Assembly (NCBI GenBank): GCA_007922225.1
Contig: ML679970.1
Location: 24,420,631 to 24,484,630 of the forward strand
Direction of reading: 5' to 3'
DNA: 64,000 bases
Source: Emydura subglobosa
Taxonomy: Eukaryota > Chordata > Testudines > Chelidae
Every line of letters begins with the position of its first letter. The stretch's first letter is position 1. The notes under the pieces are model-generated. The model saw nothing but the letters and a program-made list of their open reading frames with translations, searched no databases and was not told the DNA's origin. A program made the position numbers and the translations under genes. Below are positions 10,396 to 23,600 of this stretch, piece by piece.

Positions 10396-12104
10396 CTTGT
10401 ATGTTGCTCACTGTTCCCAGTACGAGACTTCAGAGGTTCAGTCCATGGCTCCAGACATGCAGGGCTTGGCAAAACTCAAAATCATGCAAAGGTGACTTAA
10501 AGATATCCTTTGTTCCACTATAATCCTGTAGTCACTGTGAACCTCGAGGGCTGATTTAATTGTGCAGCTATCAACAGCCTCTATATTGGCCTTATGCCTT
10601 GTGAGACGTCACCCAGAAACACCAAAGCTGACTTTTTGATAGCTTTGCACTGACGGAACCACATAAAGCTGCCCTTATGCAGATGAGAATCTGGCTTTAT
10701 TTTATTACGGGAAGTAGCACTGAAAATAATTCAATTTCTTAAACAAATATCGATGCTTTCCAGACAATTCTGTACAGGACTAGAAGTATGCAGCCGATTA
10801 CCCGAATTACAAACTGAGGGTGTGCCATTGCAAGAAAAGTACGTAAAAGAAAACGTCTCATGACAGTGACCAAGACAAAAGTCCCCTTTTAAAAGAAAGA
10901 TCCTCGGGTACTCAGAGTCAAACCCCAAGACAGTTAAGATGGTCAGAGAATATGCAAATCACAAAACACTTGAGGGGAGTTGCTCACAACATTAACTTTT
11001 AGCCTTGTAGAATAATACTCATTATATGATCCCATGGCTAAAAACTAATGTACTGTGAATTATACACCACTTCATTATATTTAAATTACTTTTTCTTCCT
11101 TCTTATGCTTTTACTGTTTGGTATATTAAATACCTCTATTTTCTCTCTATATAATAATAATGATGGCAATGGTAGTAAAATAATATTTTAAATACAAAAC
11201 ATTCAACAAACTATTGTGTGGGGTTGATTATTATTCAAATACATTATTCAGCAAACATTGCCATTATACATATTGAATCACTTCTTGTCTGACCAGGGTA
11301 ACAAGCAAAAAAACAAAGAATACCTTAGGTCTTTAAGGGACAAAAAATCCTCTTTATCATCATCATCATTCTGTGTGTCACTTTGAAAACTGGTTTTCGT
11401 TGGAAAGTACTTGAGAAAAAACCCACCATCTCATAACTTTTTCTAATTCTTAGATGTAAATCAAATGCCCAATACCATTAGGAAGCATATACAATAATGT
11501 TAGATTACTGTCTTTAGAAAAGTCTGAGATGTAGATTGACTTCCTGTTTCATTTATAGAACATTCACAAAATAGCTCAGCCCAATACCATATACTAATTT
11601 TGAATATCCTCTCTAATCGGCCTCTTCCAATTATTCCCCATCAAGATTAAATTTTGTGATACTCAAAAATGAAAAGGTCTTTCAAACTGAGTTGTCTCCC
11701 CCTCCAGCTCACATCTCCCTCTTTAATATGGATTGCAATTTTCTGTCCACCAAAATATGAGCCTGCAGATTGGAAAAATACGTTGTTGAGCTAATACACA
11801 CAATCAGATGAGTCCATCTCAGACGGTCACTTGGCATTTTATACAAACAGCTTAAATGCCTGAAGTTTTTCCAATGATATTGAGGAAGTCCATGCTGTGG
11901 TATCACTTAGGAATGAACTTTTGTATCAAAGCATGGAATGGAGGTTCATCCTTTATCTACTGCCTCACCCTTTATCTAACAAACTTATCTTACACTTCCT
12001 CATGTTTCTCAGTAGTAGACTAATGGCCTTTACCCCTCTTAGTTCTTTAACTATAAATATCACTAATTATTGCACACTCAGAAAACATTTTTAATTAATA
12101 AATA
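10396..12104. other. Unannotated AT-rich stretch
   Basis: Includes short TCATCATCATCATTC (11357-11371). I see no gene here. Confidence 0.45.
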
Positions 12105-12235
12105 TCAAAGCAATTTACAAAGCAAATTAAGTTTCATTATCCCCTTTTCACAGTCAGGAAAAGAGAGGCATCAATAGGTGAAATGACTTGCCCAATACTA
12201 CCTAGCCAAAAATAGAACTTATGTCTGAGAATGGA
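12105..12235 (-). mobile_element. MIR-type SINE remnant
   Basis: On the plus strand the sequence reads as the complement of a MIR core: ATTATCCCCTTTTCACAG, then GGAAA..GAGGCA, then TGACTTGCCCAA, then CTAGCCA and a degraded GTCTGAG end. MIRs are ancient tRNA-derived SINEs found across amniotes. The copy is heavily diverged and incomplete. Confidence 0.7.
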
Positions 12236-15200
12236 CCGCAGTGAATTATGCCAAGACATATTAAAATCAAAATTATCTTAAATAAATCTATAGTACAAAA
12301 CACAGATCTATGTCTAAGTCTGCACCCAGGCTTTTCTAATTAGATCAAAACCTTTACATCTCATGTAGATAAACCAAACAAATAACACTCTTCCATCTTT
12401 TTATTTATTACTGAATTTTTTCTCCAAAATGTAAGGGAAGAACAGAAAAAAAGACCAAACAACAAAAAAGTAAGGGAATGGAAAGGGAGGAAAGGAGAGT
12501 GATGTCTCAGTTTCCATCCAATAGTAATTAAGCAAAGGTTTCTAAAAAGTGAGACCAAAACTTTTCAGTTTTGTCTGCTTTCCCTCTTCTCCCAAACATT
12601 TTATAGTCAACTAAAATTCGACTGATTCTCAGTTCTTTGCAGGCCCTTATAATTCCTTCCCAACATTTACATTTTACATGTGGATAAATATTGAAAAATT
12701 TAATTAATTATGGGTAATTCAGATACATGTAAAACCCTAAAACAGACTGACCAACTCAATATGGGTCCCAGTCATTACCATGTTTTCAGGATTCTGGCAA
12801 TTAACTCCATTTATGGTTTAAAAAGGAGGGCAAGTTACATTATTTAATTGATCATGGGATCCTTCTATGAAGCAGTTTACAGATGAATTATTGCACACAG
12901 ACATTCTAAGTAACACACTTTATTACAAATGTTTCCAACTAAAATTATTTTTTCAACATGTTCCTAAACCAGATCGCTTTCCTTTATTTCTGAGGGAAAG
13001 CATCTTGAGGCAATATGATGCCAGGTTAATCTCTCACAAACATGTCTCTCTCACACTTTTATTGTGTTTCCCGTACTCTAAGAAAAACAAGCTTAATGAA
13101 GCTAAACATTTGCACCTGCTTTCACAGTCAGGTGAGAAGAGGTTTTAAAGCACCCCTGGAATGCCATGGCTGTGAAATTATTCAAATATGCTACAACACT
13201 AATATTTACCAGGATCAGACCAGCATCCACAGAACGGTCTTAAAAAATGATCCTTTCAAATGTACAGAGTTTACCTCATGAGACATGCACTTTACCTCAT
13301 GAGACATGGGCTAGACTGGATTATTAAATTACTAGGTTTTGATTTGTCATGTATGAATCCATTTGACAGTTTAAAGATTATAAATAAACAGAAACCCATT
13401 TAGTCCTTTTCCAAAGGCAATACATTTAAGGGGGGAAAATAATATTTCGGATTAAATTGTAACCCTTTTCAATTGTCTAAATGTAGCAAAAACTATGTAT
13501 CCATTCCAGAACTCTTGGAGAGAGAAACATTCTTCTCAGCTAGCGTGCAATCTATTTTAAGAGGTTCCCCGCCCCCCACATCCCCCTTTCGTAACTCTTA
13601 TTTTTCAGAAAGAATGAACCAGAAGGTTGTTGCCAATCTCACCAGTTCTTTAACATTTTAGAAATCCTCAACAATTTTTTTTTTCTCAGGGCAGCTGGAA
13701 TCCAGTGTCTGTGTGAAATTTATCAGGGTTCTTTCTGGAACTACGGACACAACATGTAGTCAACAACGGTAGTATATAGTAGGGTTTCAGTAGTTTTAAA
13801 CAAACACTGAAATGTCCATATTCAATTCTTTGCCTCTATGTCAGTTTGCTGCTTTAAATTCAGTTGACAGCTATGTTCACTATTGGAGATTTTTTCAGGA
13901 CGTAGGTTGTACTAGTTGGTTTGATTGAAAATAAAAGGCTTTTGTTGTAGTTGTTTCAGTGTTCCCATTGGTGTCTGCTGCACATTAGACCATTCCCACA
14001 AAGAACTGGGATTATAGTAAATGAGGATGAAGGTTTTGATTACAGTGCAGTTTTATCCTGTCCACATATGGAACAGTTACAGCAAATTAATATATATATA
14101 TAAAAGCCAATACATAGTATATGCATACTATTCTATCATCCTAGGAGTAACACCCACGCTGTGCCTGCAAAATTCTGCATGATCTGTCACACTGAAACAA
14201 TAAAGACAGCTATGAATATCGGAGCAGAGTTACATGGTACAGAGCTGCCATTTAGAACGGTGTTGTCAATCCCAGGCAGAGAGTAAGGACAAATGGTCAG
14301 CATCTAAGGAAAAGGATACAAGTTCACTACACCCAATGTAATCACGGTGGTTTGAATCAGTTGAAGTGCTCCTAATGACAGTCCCCAGGATGTGAACTCT
14401 TCAGAACTGGAAGCAGATCATTCTCATGAAGTTTCCTCAGCTGTGGAACTCACTCCCTCTTGTTGTCCATTGGAATCTGTTTGCTGATTACCAGCCTGGC
14501 GGGCTAGGCTAATCCTTTTGGTCAACCATTAATGCCAGAACTTGATCTAAGTTTTCCTCCCTCTCCCTCCTGCCATCTACTGGGTGGGTGTGGTTGGCAG
14601 GTATCCCTGGCTGTTATTCCCTGCCCAAAGCACAAAGCATTTGCATAATATTTCACTTAGGTATTATCTGCCGTCTGATTAATTGGATTTGGGGTTGGTG
14701 GTTTTTTTTTTTTGTATTTAACATAATTTTATGTAAACATTACAGAGGTCTAACACAACAGCTGCCGGAGCTTGGTGCTGCAAGCTGCACAGCACAATCA
14801 ACAGTTCAGAGCCACCTTTCAAAACAGAGGATGATCTTTGGTCTTTGCAGGCATGCCTTACATCCGTACACAACAATGGCGCTCCACTCATCCTCCCCTC
14901 TTTATTAAAACTATTAAATTAATATGTCTGCACTCGTGAAGGTTCTCTAGGTCTCCAGTCTCCATCTCCTTTGCGCTAGTACTGCACCTAGGTCTGGAAT
15001 CAGCATTTGTCTGTAGACAAATGTCTCATAAGGAATGATGCTGCACGTCTGGTTTTAGTTGTTAGGAAATGGGCAGGTGCACAGTAGCTTGATTTACGGG
15101 GGAAAGGGCCTGGGCACACAGATGCCATACTGATGAGGGGCCAAGTGCACATAAGGCCTTCTCTGTGAGAAGATGTGCTTTTCTGGCAAATGTTATCCAA

Positions 15201-15960
15201 CAAATAGAAAAGAGGGCATGCACAGAGGCTGATGGATAAAATATTCTCCAGTTGCAGTTTACCTCCTACTTCCACCCTCCTTCCTTGCCAAACTCCATTC
15301 AGCATTAAAACTCCTAGGAAATTAAACAAACCCACAAAAGCAAAAGAATGAAAATTTACACCAGTTAACAACGTACCCGGTACTCCTCCATCCACAAGCA
15401 CATGCTTACGATTACAATTGCTATGCACCACAGATCGTGGACTGCACTCTTAGCTCTGCCACTCTAGGTATGCTATCTTTCCACTACCCTCTTTAGCCAT
15501 CTTTCTGAACGTAACACTTTATTAAACTGCCTTTTCTCAACATAACCAACAATTACACTAATGACACACAACCATTAATATTGCGTGAGGGAGGCAAGGA
15601 GGAGTGCTGATAAAGGGATGTGTGCAGAAGGTTGAAAATGGGGCAGAGTTAAAGTTGTGGTGAATAGTCTCTGGTGTACCATAGTTGTGATACTAATAGG
15701 GGGTGCACCTATGAGGAGTAGAGGGTACTACTGTTATGGGACTTAATTTTTCATTTCCTTGGCTTTGTGAGTTTATTTCACGTACACTGTGCGGGTCGCC
15801 ACCCTAACTTCTTCAAAACAAAGGGGGGTGTATTAATAATATTCAGATTTTTTTTTTAAATCAGGTGACATGTGTTGGACTCATAACATTTGCCAAAATA
15901 TAAGCAAAGAATGAAAAAATTACAATATAATTTTGAATATAAAATGGTATTTTATATAGT
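12236..15960. other. Unannotated AT-rich stretch
   Basis: Contains an 18-base direct duplication at 13270-13308, an (AT)n run at 14089-14102 and a T run at 14702-14713. A 143-codon minus-strand ORF (15000-15431) and a 106-codon plus-strand ORF (14588-14908) show no recognisable domain and lie in sequence of ordinary composition; I do not call them genes. Confidence 0.4.
13270..13308 (+). repeat. Local tandem duplication, period 21
   Basis: TTTACCTCATGAGACATG occurs at 13270-13287 and again identically at 13291-13308, so the duplication is recent relative to the surrounding repeats. Confidence 0.9.
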
Positions 15961-15965
15961 CTTTT

Positions 15966-16052
15966 AGGACCTGAACCTGCAACTGATGGCTCACAGGCAA
16001 ACTTCTGACCCTGTGCAGAACCCCATGAAGTCAGTGAAACTCTGCATAGATA
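15966..16052. mobile_element. Possible fragment of a palindromic MITE
   Basis: GGACCTGAACCTGCAA..CTGTGCAGAACCCCATGAAGTCAGTGAAACTCTGCA resembles half of a sauropsid palindromic repeat built on TGACTTCAATGGGACTCTGC. It is diverged and incomplete. Confidence 0.35.
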
Positions 16053-18170
16053 CAGTAGTCCACTTGCGTGCAGTCATTTATAGAACTGGGGCCTTTGTTT
16101 GTTTGGGAAAGCCTGGATATGAAGATTAACTTTAGTCCCATTGCTAAACAAAATTATATTGTATCATGTACCATCAGTAAAGTATATCCAGGGGTCAGAT
16201 GTTACTTTACATATAGGACAGTTTTAAATTCAAATATTCGGATTGTGACTACGCTTTAGTAGTTTCAAATAACAAAATATCCATTTCCAAGAACATACTG
16301 ATTTTGTTCAAATATACTTCTTTAAACAAAAAGAGCTCCATTGAAAATGAATTGAAAGATGTAAATATATGCAGGCTTAGTTAACTCTAATCAGTTGTAA
16401 AAGAATGATTATTTACCAGAAATATACTCCATACTAGAAACTGGTTTTTGGAGGGGTGAGGCCAGGAATCCTAATGGATCAGAGTGAGAATAAACATACT
16501 ATGGGATGGAGTGTACATAACTTGCATCAAGGGACCATGAACTAGATTCATAAAACCCTTTTTGGATTTACTATATATACTGCAGTTTCAGTAGAAATTC
16601 AGAAAGCCTTGAAGCTCTTGATAAAAAAAAAAGAGTAGTAAATCCTATTAAAATGGATTAAGGGAAACAGCACATATTGAAAATACCAAACATAATTTAA
16701 AGATTCTTATGGCACCATTACTCTGATAACATATTAGTTAAGAAAAACATATCTAAGGGTTGAATATTCCAGTTGGAATATTCATTTTATATGGATTTTA
16801 TTGTTGCTCATCTTCCCCAACACCTCCTGCATGGACAACTATACTCCATGACAGAGAGTTTATCCTTTATAGGTCCAGACTATCTTCAGGTAGTGCTGGG
16901 TTTTCAGGTTTCTTTAAGAGAATAGGTTTAAAGGGACAATGCATCTACGTGGTACTCCACATCCAGCATTCATTTGGATTGATAGGGCAAAAATCGAAAA
17001 TTGGTAACATTTAACCCTTTACAGGAAAATTATGCCTCTAAATCAGAATTTCAGAATTGGATTGGTTGTAAATAACGTCCCAGTGCTGTATGTGCCCTTA
17101 CTTAGAGCTAATGCCAAACATTTCCTTCAACAATCTTTCACTCGCTACATATTTGCTCAGATACATCACAAAAGTTAAAGGTATTTTGAACCAGGCAACT
17201 ACAGTGTTGTAGGTCTGTTGAGTAAAGGAGAAATCTATCATGTTTCATCCTAAAACCTTTTTGCTTATTAAATTAAGTTAAATTGTTGACACTATTCCAA
17301 AGGGCAGCATTTAATTGTGGAAGTCTAGCCCCACAGCCTTTATTTTAAATGAAAACCATTGAATCTCAAATGCATATTAAATAAAAAACTAAATCATATT
17401 TCAAATAATGTAAAATATTGGAATTACTCTAACACACAAAATTATCCAAATGAATTACACTGTGCAGCTCATTATCCATTGCAATAGTATTTTGATTAAA
17501 AACAAGAACTAATCAAATAGCATGTAAATTAGAAAAAGAAGAAAAATTATATAAAATTTTTTGATTCCACTGGACTATAAAAACACAGCAAGGGTCACTT
17601 CTTAGGCAAAACACTGACTTCCCCACTTTCATTATAAAAAATAAACATGTATTTGAACTGTTGAAATCAAAGAGTTTTCTTACTGATTACAGTGGGAGCA
17701 ACCTCTGACCCAATGTCAGCATTCAGCTAGCTTTGAAAAGAAATGTTTGCTTTTATAGTACCTATTCTATGGCTCTGAAAATTGATAATCTGCATGGGAC
17801 GGAGGCAAGACGACTTTTATAATGCACAAAACAGAGAATTAAGTAACGATTACGTGTTGCTAGATTCTTGCATTAAAACAAACTGCTGCCTCAGTAACAG
17901 TAAATTGAAGTAAGATGGAGGTGAAAAATACAGTACTTGTAAGAATGACATGAATACCACCAAATGACTCAGTAGCACAAATTTATCATTTTTGATTCAT
18001 GGGTTATTTTGAGTTTTCCAAATTTATGAGTCAATATTTAGGACCAAATATAACCCTCTAAACTCAATGGGCATTGAATTCATATACATAAGTAAACAGC
18101 TAATTCATCTCCCATTTTATATAATGCCAGTTTTCTATTAACTTCAATGAGAGCAGGAGCAGACTGTTTA
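16053..18170. other. Unannotated AT-rich stretch
   Basis: No gene-like ORF; the longest is 84 codons (16760-17014) and lacks features. No repeat is recognised. Confidence 0.45.
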
Positions 18171-18177
18171 TTTCCAA

Positions 18178-18246
18178 ATCACGGACCCAATTCTGTAATT
18201 CTTACCCATGAGAGTACTCCACTAATTCAAAGGGGCTACGCATCTC
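18178..18246. mobile_element. Palindromic MITE fragment
   Basis: CGGACCCAATTCTGTAATTC and TTACCCATGAGAGTACTCC follow the half-site of a family with ends GGGCC.GATTCTGCAA and inner TTACTCACATGAGTAG. A fuller member lies at 61239-61334. Confidence 0.4.
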
Positions 18247-18249
18247 ATC

Positions 18250-18444
18250 GAGGGCAGGTCTACACTTAAAGCGCCACAGCAATGAAGTTGCACTGGGACA
18301 GCTGCATCGCTATAGAGCTTCAGTGAAGACTCTACTATGCCAACAGGAAAGCTTCTCTGTTGGCATAGTTAATCCACCTCTGTGGATTTTTCACTGCTCC
18401 GAATGACATAATTATACCAATGTAAGTAGTGTAGACCTAGCCTC
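18250..18444. mobile_element. Non-autonomous DNA transposon with GTCTACACT ends
   Basis: 195 bp with inverted ends: left GAGGGCAGGTCTACACT (18250-18266) and right AGTGTAGACCTAGCCTC (18428-18444) match at 15 of 17 positions when inverted. The interior (GCTGCATCGCTATAGAGCTT.., TTGGCATAGTTAATCCACCT) matches a MITE family I recognise from turtles. It has no coding capacity, and no clear target duplication is visible. Confidence 0.75.
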
Positions 18445-19185
18445 AGGATAAGCCTAGCCTCAAATAAGGAGATCATTCTCTTAAAGGACAAAAGATGGAC
18501 AGACTATCAACTGACAAAAGCAGCCACTCTGAGGTCTGAATTACAGGGGGACAGGCTCAGTCCATTATACCCATTATTTCAGTAGCTGAAAGCCTGTGCT
18601 GTCAAACAGGCCTCATTTGTAAAGTCATGAGTGTAAAATAGATTAAAATGGCCGAGAACTTAAACACTGGACAACAGACTGGAAATCTCAGTGATGACTG
18701 AACCTGGCAATATTCTAAATAAAAAGAGCTCTCACTTATGTTCGGAGATGTTCTAGAGGTTTCACATTGACTCAGATATTCTAGGCTTCAGAGTAATGTT
18801 TGGGTTTATGATGAGTGCTGATTGTGTTGATTTGTGTCTAACGGTTGTTTTGGGAAGTTTGTGCAGATGGCAAATGAGGGATGTATGCTGTGGTGAGGGG
18901 CTTTATGTTTGGGGTTAGCGTGTGTGCTGGATATAGCAGTTGGGTCAAATAATTCATCATCTGTGCAGTCTCCCTCATAACCAATGAAATTGTTGCATGC
19001 AAATTAACTGTAAAGTAGGGTGGCAATTGGTTGAGTTACCTCTGATATCATAACGGTCTAGGACTCTTGGCATGGCATAGATCTGAAACTCAAGACAGGT
19101 GCAATTCATGATGTCAAAAGGGCTAAGAATTTGAAATTGGATAGGAATAGACCACAATACCCAGTGATATTTCAACTTGGTGGTA
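18445..19185. other. Unannotated stretch
   Basis: CCTAGCCTCA is repeated at 18436-18445 and again near 18452-18461. No gene is recognised. Confidence 0.4.
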
Positions 19186-19657
19186 CAGTACACTCCCATA
19201 TATCTGAATTCCCTTTACGGGAAAATCCTAGTTATCTGAATCCAAAGTGCATCCCTCATATAGACCTATGTTACTCAGTCACATGCTAAAAATTTCTCAA
19301 TTAGCCTCTTAGAACCTGTTAGAACTCATCAACAGCTTTGTCTTTTCAATACTTGTATTTGCACTTTAATAAAGAATAAAAACAACTTTCAGTTTATTAA
19401 AACCACTGTGGACATAATATTAAAATTAAAATTTTGGTGTTTTAATACATTCAATTAAGCTGTTTTTTTACTCTTTAATTTTTAAAAATACAAAGCCATT
19501 GATTAGTGCTAATGGGAGCTAAGAAGCATTAGCAGGTGATTAACATAGGGCTACATACAGTGAAACTGCAGCTCAATGCACTTCCATGTGTCCCAACGCC
19601 CAGCTATTTGAACGTTCTGGAACTCCTCCTGGTATTCAGATAAACAGGAGTGTACTA
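19186..19657. mobile_element. Tigger/pogo-type non-autonomous DNA transposon
   Basis: 472 bp bounded by TA on both sides (19184-19185 and 19658-19659). The left end is CAGTACACTCCCATATATCT and the inverted right end reads TAGTACACTCCTGTTTATCT, differing mainly in the first base and the middle. ATCTGAA/ATTTGAA blocks recur just inside both ends, as in Tc1/mariner-related Tigger elements. The interior is AT-rich with no transposase ORF, so it would have depended on a transposase supplied in trans. Confidence 0.7.
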
Positions 19658-20540
19658 TATTCTGAACAAAAAGAGCTCTCCAACCATGCTTGTAGCTGCT
19701 TCCATTGCTTCATAGTGATTTACAGATATTTTAGGCTTCAGAGTGACATTCCTGGAATTTTATTATATGGCTAGAATGCCTGTCATGATAGCAGCTAGAA
19801 AGATACCAGGTATTATGATAGCCATTGTAAGAACTACGCCTGCCTCCTACAAAACGGATCAAATCAAGTTGCTAGGAAGGGTCTAAAATTATTCAATGGA
19901 GAAATAATGCAATTTTCCTCATAACATTAATTTTACACTGACTTATCATAAATGTAAACATTGATAACCATAGACGGACCATGTTAAAGTTTTCAAAAGA
20001 AAATACATATTCCTATTCAGTCTCATCATTATTTCTGTTATAATATTATTATGCTTTTCACCCCCTCCCGCACCTCATTGGGGAACACTGACAATTTAGT
20101 GTTATTTTCTGCAATTGTTGAGTCATAAGGAATAAGACTGCTAGTTAAATAGCCAATCCCTAAATTCAGTACAGACAAAATATGCTTCTTAGTTTTAGAA
20201 GCATGTCACAGTCACCTCCTTAATTCAGCAAAGATTCCTTAAGCAATGCAAGTAAACAAACACATCTGTGATTATGGCCATGGGAACAGAACAGGAAATA
20301 GGCTGTTATCTTCTCGAGACAGACTCTTATCAACACATCCATTAAAGCACAGTAAACTGCTACCAAGGATAAAATTACTGAATTTTAAATGCATTATTGA
20401 TGTAGTGGTGAAGAAAAGCTTTAACCCATGCTGGTAAATATCAATGTATAGTTACGAACAGGCATGTCATTAACATGATATTTTTCATATAGGTACTAAT
20501 ATTCCTACCTTAGCCCACTAACACGGAATGCTTTCTTTAT
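19658..20540. other. Unannotated AT-rich stretch
   Basis: No gene and no recognised repeat. Confidence 0.45.
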
Positions 20541-20645
20541 TAGGGGCCAATCCTATGTTGTGTGTCTTTAACTCTCAGTTAAGCCAACAGGAGCCGAAGG
20601 TGCGCAGCATCTTGCAAGAGATGCTCAGTATCTTTCAGTATGCAG
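20541..20645. mobile_element. Palindromic MITE-like fragment
   Basis: GGGGCCAATCCTATG..AACTCTCAGTTAAGCCAACA..GGTGCGCAGCATCTTGCA resembles a repeat with ends GGGCC.AATCC and a central TTGACTTCAATGGGAG palindrome. It underlies the first third of a 122-codon ORF (20528-20896) which I therefore do not treat as a gene. Confidence 0.4.
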
Positions 20646-23600
20646 CTCTTATTCAAAACTGGAAAAACAAGGAGACTGACCATCCCATCAAGGATAAACT
20701 TTGTTTTTATAAACAGCAGAAATATCACACCGCATTGAGGCTTTTTCCATTTTTTTCCCCTTTTCCCTCTGCAGCAACTATCATTTGTCTCGATGATCTC
20801 AAACAAATGGCACATTCAGTTTGGTTTTTGTCCTTTGTCACTATGCTATTGTTAAAGTGCAAATTAAGCATGCAGGGTAAATTACTATTTGTCTAGAACC
20901 ATAGATATTGATGGCTCTTTAGTTGACAAAACTACTGTAATTGTTACTAGGCTGTTATTGTTTTTTAAAATCACCATGCCTTTTGGGTCCATTACTTCAT
21001 CAGTTAATTTAAACACAATTTTCCAGCTAAGGTACATTTTGAATATTGTCGTTTTTTTCCTAGATAAATCATTATTCTAATTACCTATCAGAGAGCTGCA
21101 GGCTGTCACAGGACCAACAGAAGATGAATATTTAATTTGATTTGATAATTTACAAGAAAATCTAAAGAGATTTGTAGTCACCTAAGCCTTCTAGTAGAGT
21201 TAGAGTTTTGACCCTCCAGGATCTAAACAACAATTTCTTGGCATCTTTTTTTTTTTTTTTAATTTGTATTCCAGACAGCATGCCAATACTATAAAAAAGT
21301 GGGGACTATCTCCATAAAATATGGTTACTGTTACAAAATTAACCACATCTACATGACTCCTTCTAACCTAACTCTATATATATTCAGAATCATATTTGAT
21401 CATTTATTTGCAAAAGGAAGTGCTCACTGCTTTTTATTTTCAGTTCGTTATGGAAGAAATATTTGGATTCCATTCTGATTCATGTATCATTAACAGAACT
21501 GATAATGAAATTCCAGATAAAGAGTCTTCATTAGTGGTAATGATGCATGAACCAGAAACAGCCCAGCCTGACCTTCAGACTCCAGGAGGAGTTTGCAGGG
21601 CTGCCAAGTGAGGAAAATAATCTTTTATTTGTAAGTTGAGCACATTTGACATGGAAGTCGTGAAATACAGGAAGCATCTGTCATTTTTATACTCATTTTC
21701 AGACTAACATTTTACTAGATCTATTTCAAAGGCAATGGTTGAAATATACAGTTAGTATTTGCTTTTGCTATCTTTTTAGAATCATGCAGGTAGAGCTGTT
21801 TGGTGCATCTCTGCTTTGCTTAGTGAACAATGTGAACAGCACTGCACAGGATTATAAAAATTAGCCATGGGCAGAGGTCATTAGTAAATCTTAAAAAACA
21901 AAACCCACAGTCCAACTTCTCAGCTGAATGTTTGATAATCAATGTACAAACAGTTGCATTAATACAATATAGTAGAAACTAAAGTTTCACACAAATCTTT
22001 ATACTCAGACACCTAAACAAATGGAGTAAATGAACAATACTGTGCCATTCTGTCATTTGAGATTTAATTTCAAATGTATCTACCATCAGAGACTGCCAAT
22101 TTTAAGTGACTGCAAATAAAGTAGTGAAACCCAATGTTTTTCAACAGAGTAGTGAAAACATGACAATGGGAGAATTTGTTTTTAGCTCGTTCAATGAAAA
22201 ATGCTTTGTAGAGTCGCTAATGAGAGTCTCCATTTTAGACAAGCTAAGGTTTCATAAAACATTCTCTTTAGTAACTGCTGAAGTTCAAGCGCCCCAATTT
22301 CTAGTTTATGGAAAGATGACATAGTGTGAACAAATCTGACTAAGGCAAGTGATGTGAATACGTATGGATGAGTCACTGTCCATTCTTTTCCATTTCATCT
22401 AGGGGCAGGGTATAAAAGCAACATAACACTGCTCAGAAGTTTCTCAACCAGCTCTTGCATTAGATTTGGAGTAATGGATGAGTGCCATCTGAACAAGTAA
22501 ACATAGAGAAGCTAGTTATTACAGTCTCTCAGAGATTAAGGTATTCCATTCCATATATAGGAAGAATCACTGTGTTTTCCAACTTTCAATTTAAAGCATG
22601 GGAAAGGTATATTTTTATCCTTATTAGCTGTTTTCCATTTGTAAATAGAGACCCAAATGATCAAAATTTAATTCTTCACCCTCTTACTATATTGAATTTC
22701 AAACACTAAGATCATTTACAGAAGTTCTCCAGAAGTAATTATATAGCTAAGATTTGTCCCAAAATTAATAATTCCCCCTTTGTGTATCTGTTACACCGTG
22801 AAGGGAAATTGTTCCCTAACAAAACAGCAAAGAGCAACTTTTTCTTTAATCGTTCCAAACCCAACATATGCAAATACTCCAGTGTAAATACTGTGCATAA
22901 CACAAAAATGGAAAAGTCCCAACCCCTGAAAAAATGTATATCAGCACCTGAGAGTGTTCTGTAATATTTAGAAATTAGCATGTGTGCAAACACCTCAAAA
23001 CTGCAAGTACGTACAAGAACATTTCTTCACTCTTCTTTTACACATTGCTGTTGTCTGGAGGGCTGGATGGAGGGAGAGAGCTCATACACCAAGTAATTTG
23101 AAAGAAAAAGCAGGCATTCAGAATAGCCCAGTTCAGAAGAAAGCTGGCCTTGTGCTTAGTTTAATAAGATAAATTAATTTTAAGGATCTCTGGCAGAAGT
23201 AAAATATCCTTGGAATTTACTAGCAAAACTTTTTTATTCTGAATAAACAAAATAGTCTCTTGATATAAAGAGTAAAACCATGTAATGGGAGTGTTCATCC
23301 AAAAGTGCTTATAATGTATTAAAACTGCAGAAATGGTACAAAAAAGACTCCACAAATATTTGATCGTCATTTTTTTTTGGAATATGTTTAGTTTAATTGT
23401 GTTCACAACTCTTGTATGCGCTTTATGTGACTATGCTAGCAAGTGAATTTGCAAACAGGCTTACCTAAATGGATTTTCCCCAAACAGCATATATTTTAAG
23501 CAAATACTGAAATAGCCATTGCAAGGATTCAGACCAGATTCCAAGAGTTATGTCCAACTGACTACAAACAGCCCAGTCTAGTTTCACGATCCAGTCTGAC

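Noticed and set aside
15000..15431. 143-codon minus-strand ORF
   Set aside because: Hydrophobic stretches occur but no recognisable family; likely chance.
20528..20896. 122-codon plus-strand ORF
   Set aside because: The first third is a palindromic MITE fragment and the rest is T-rich.
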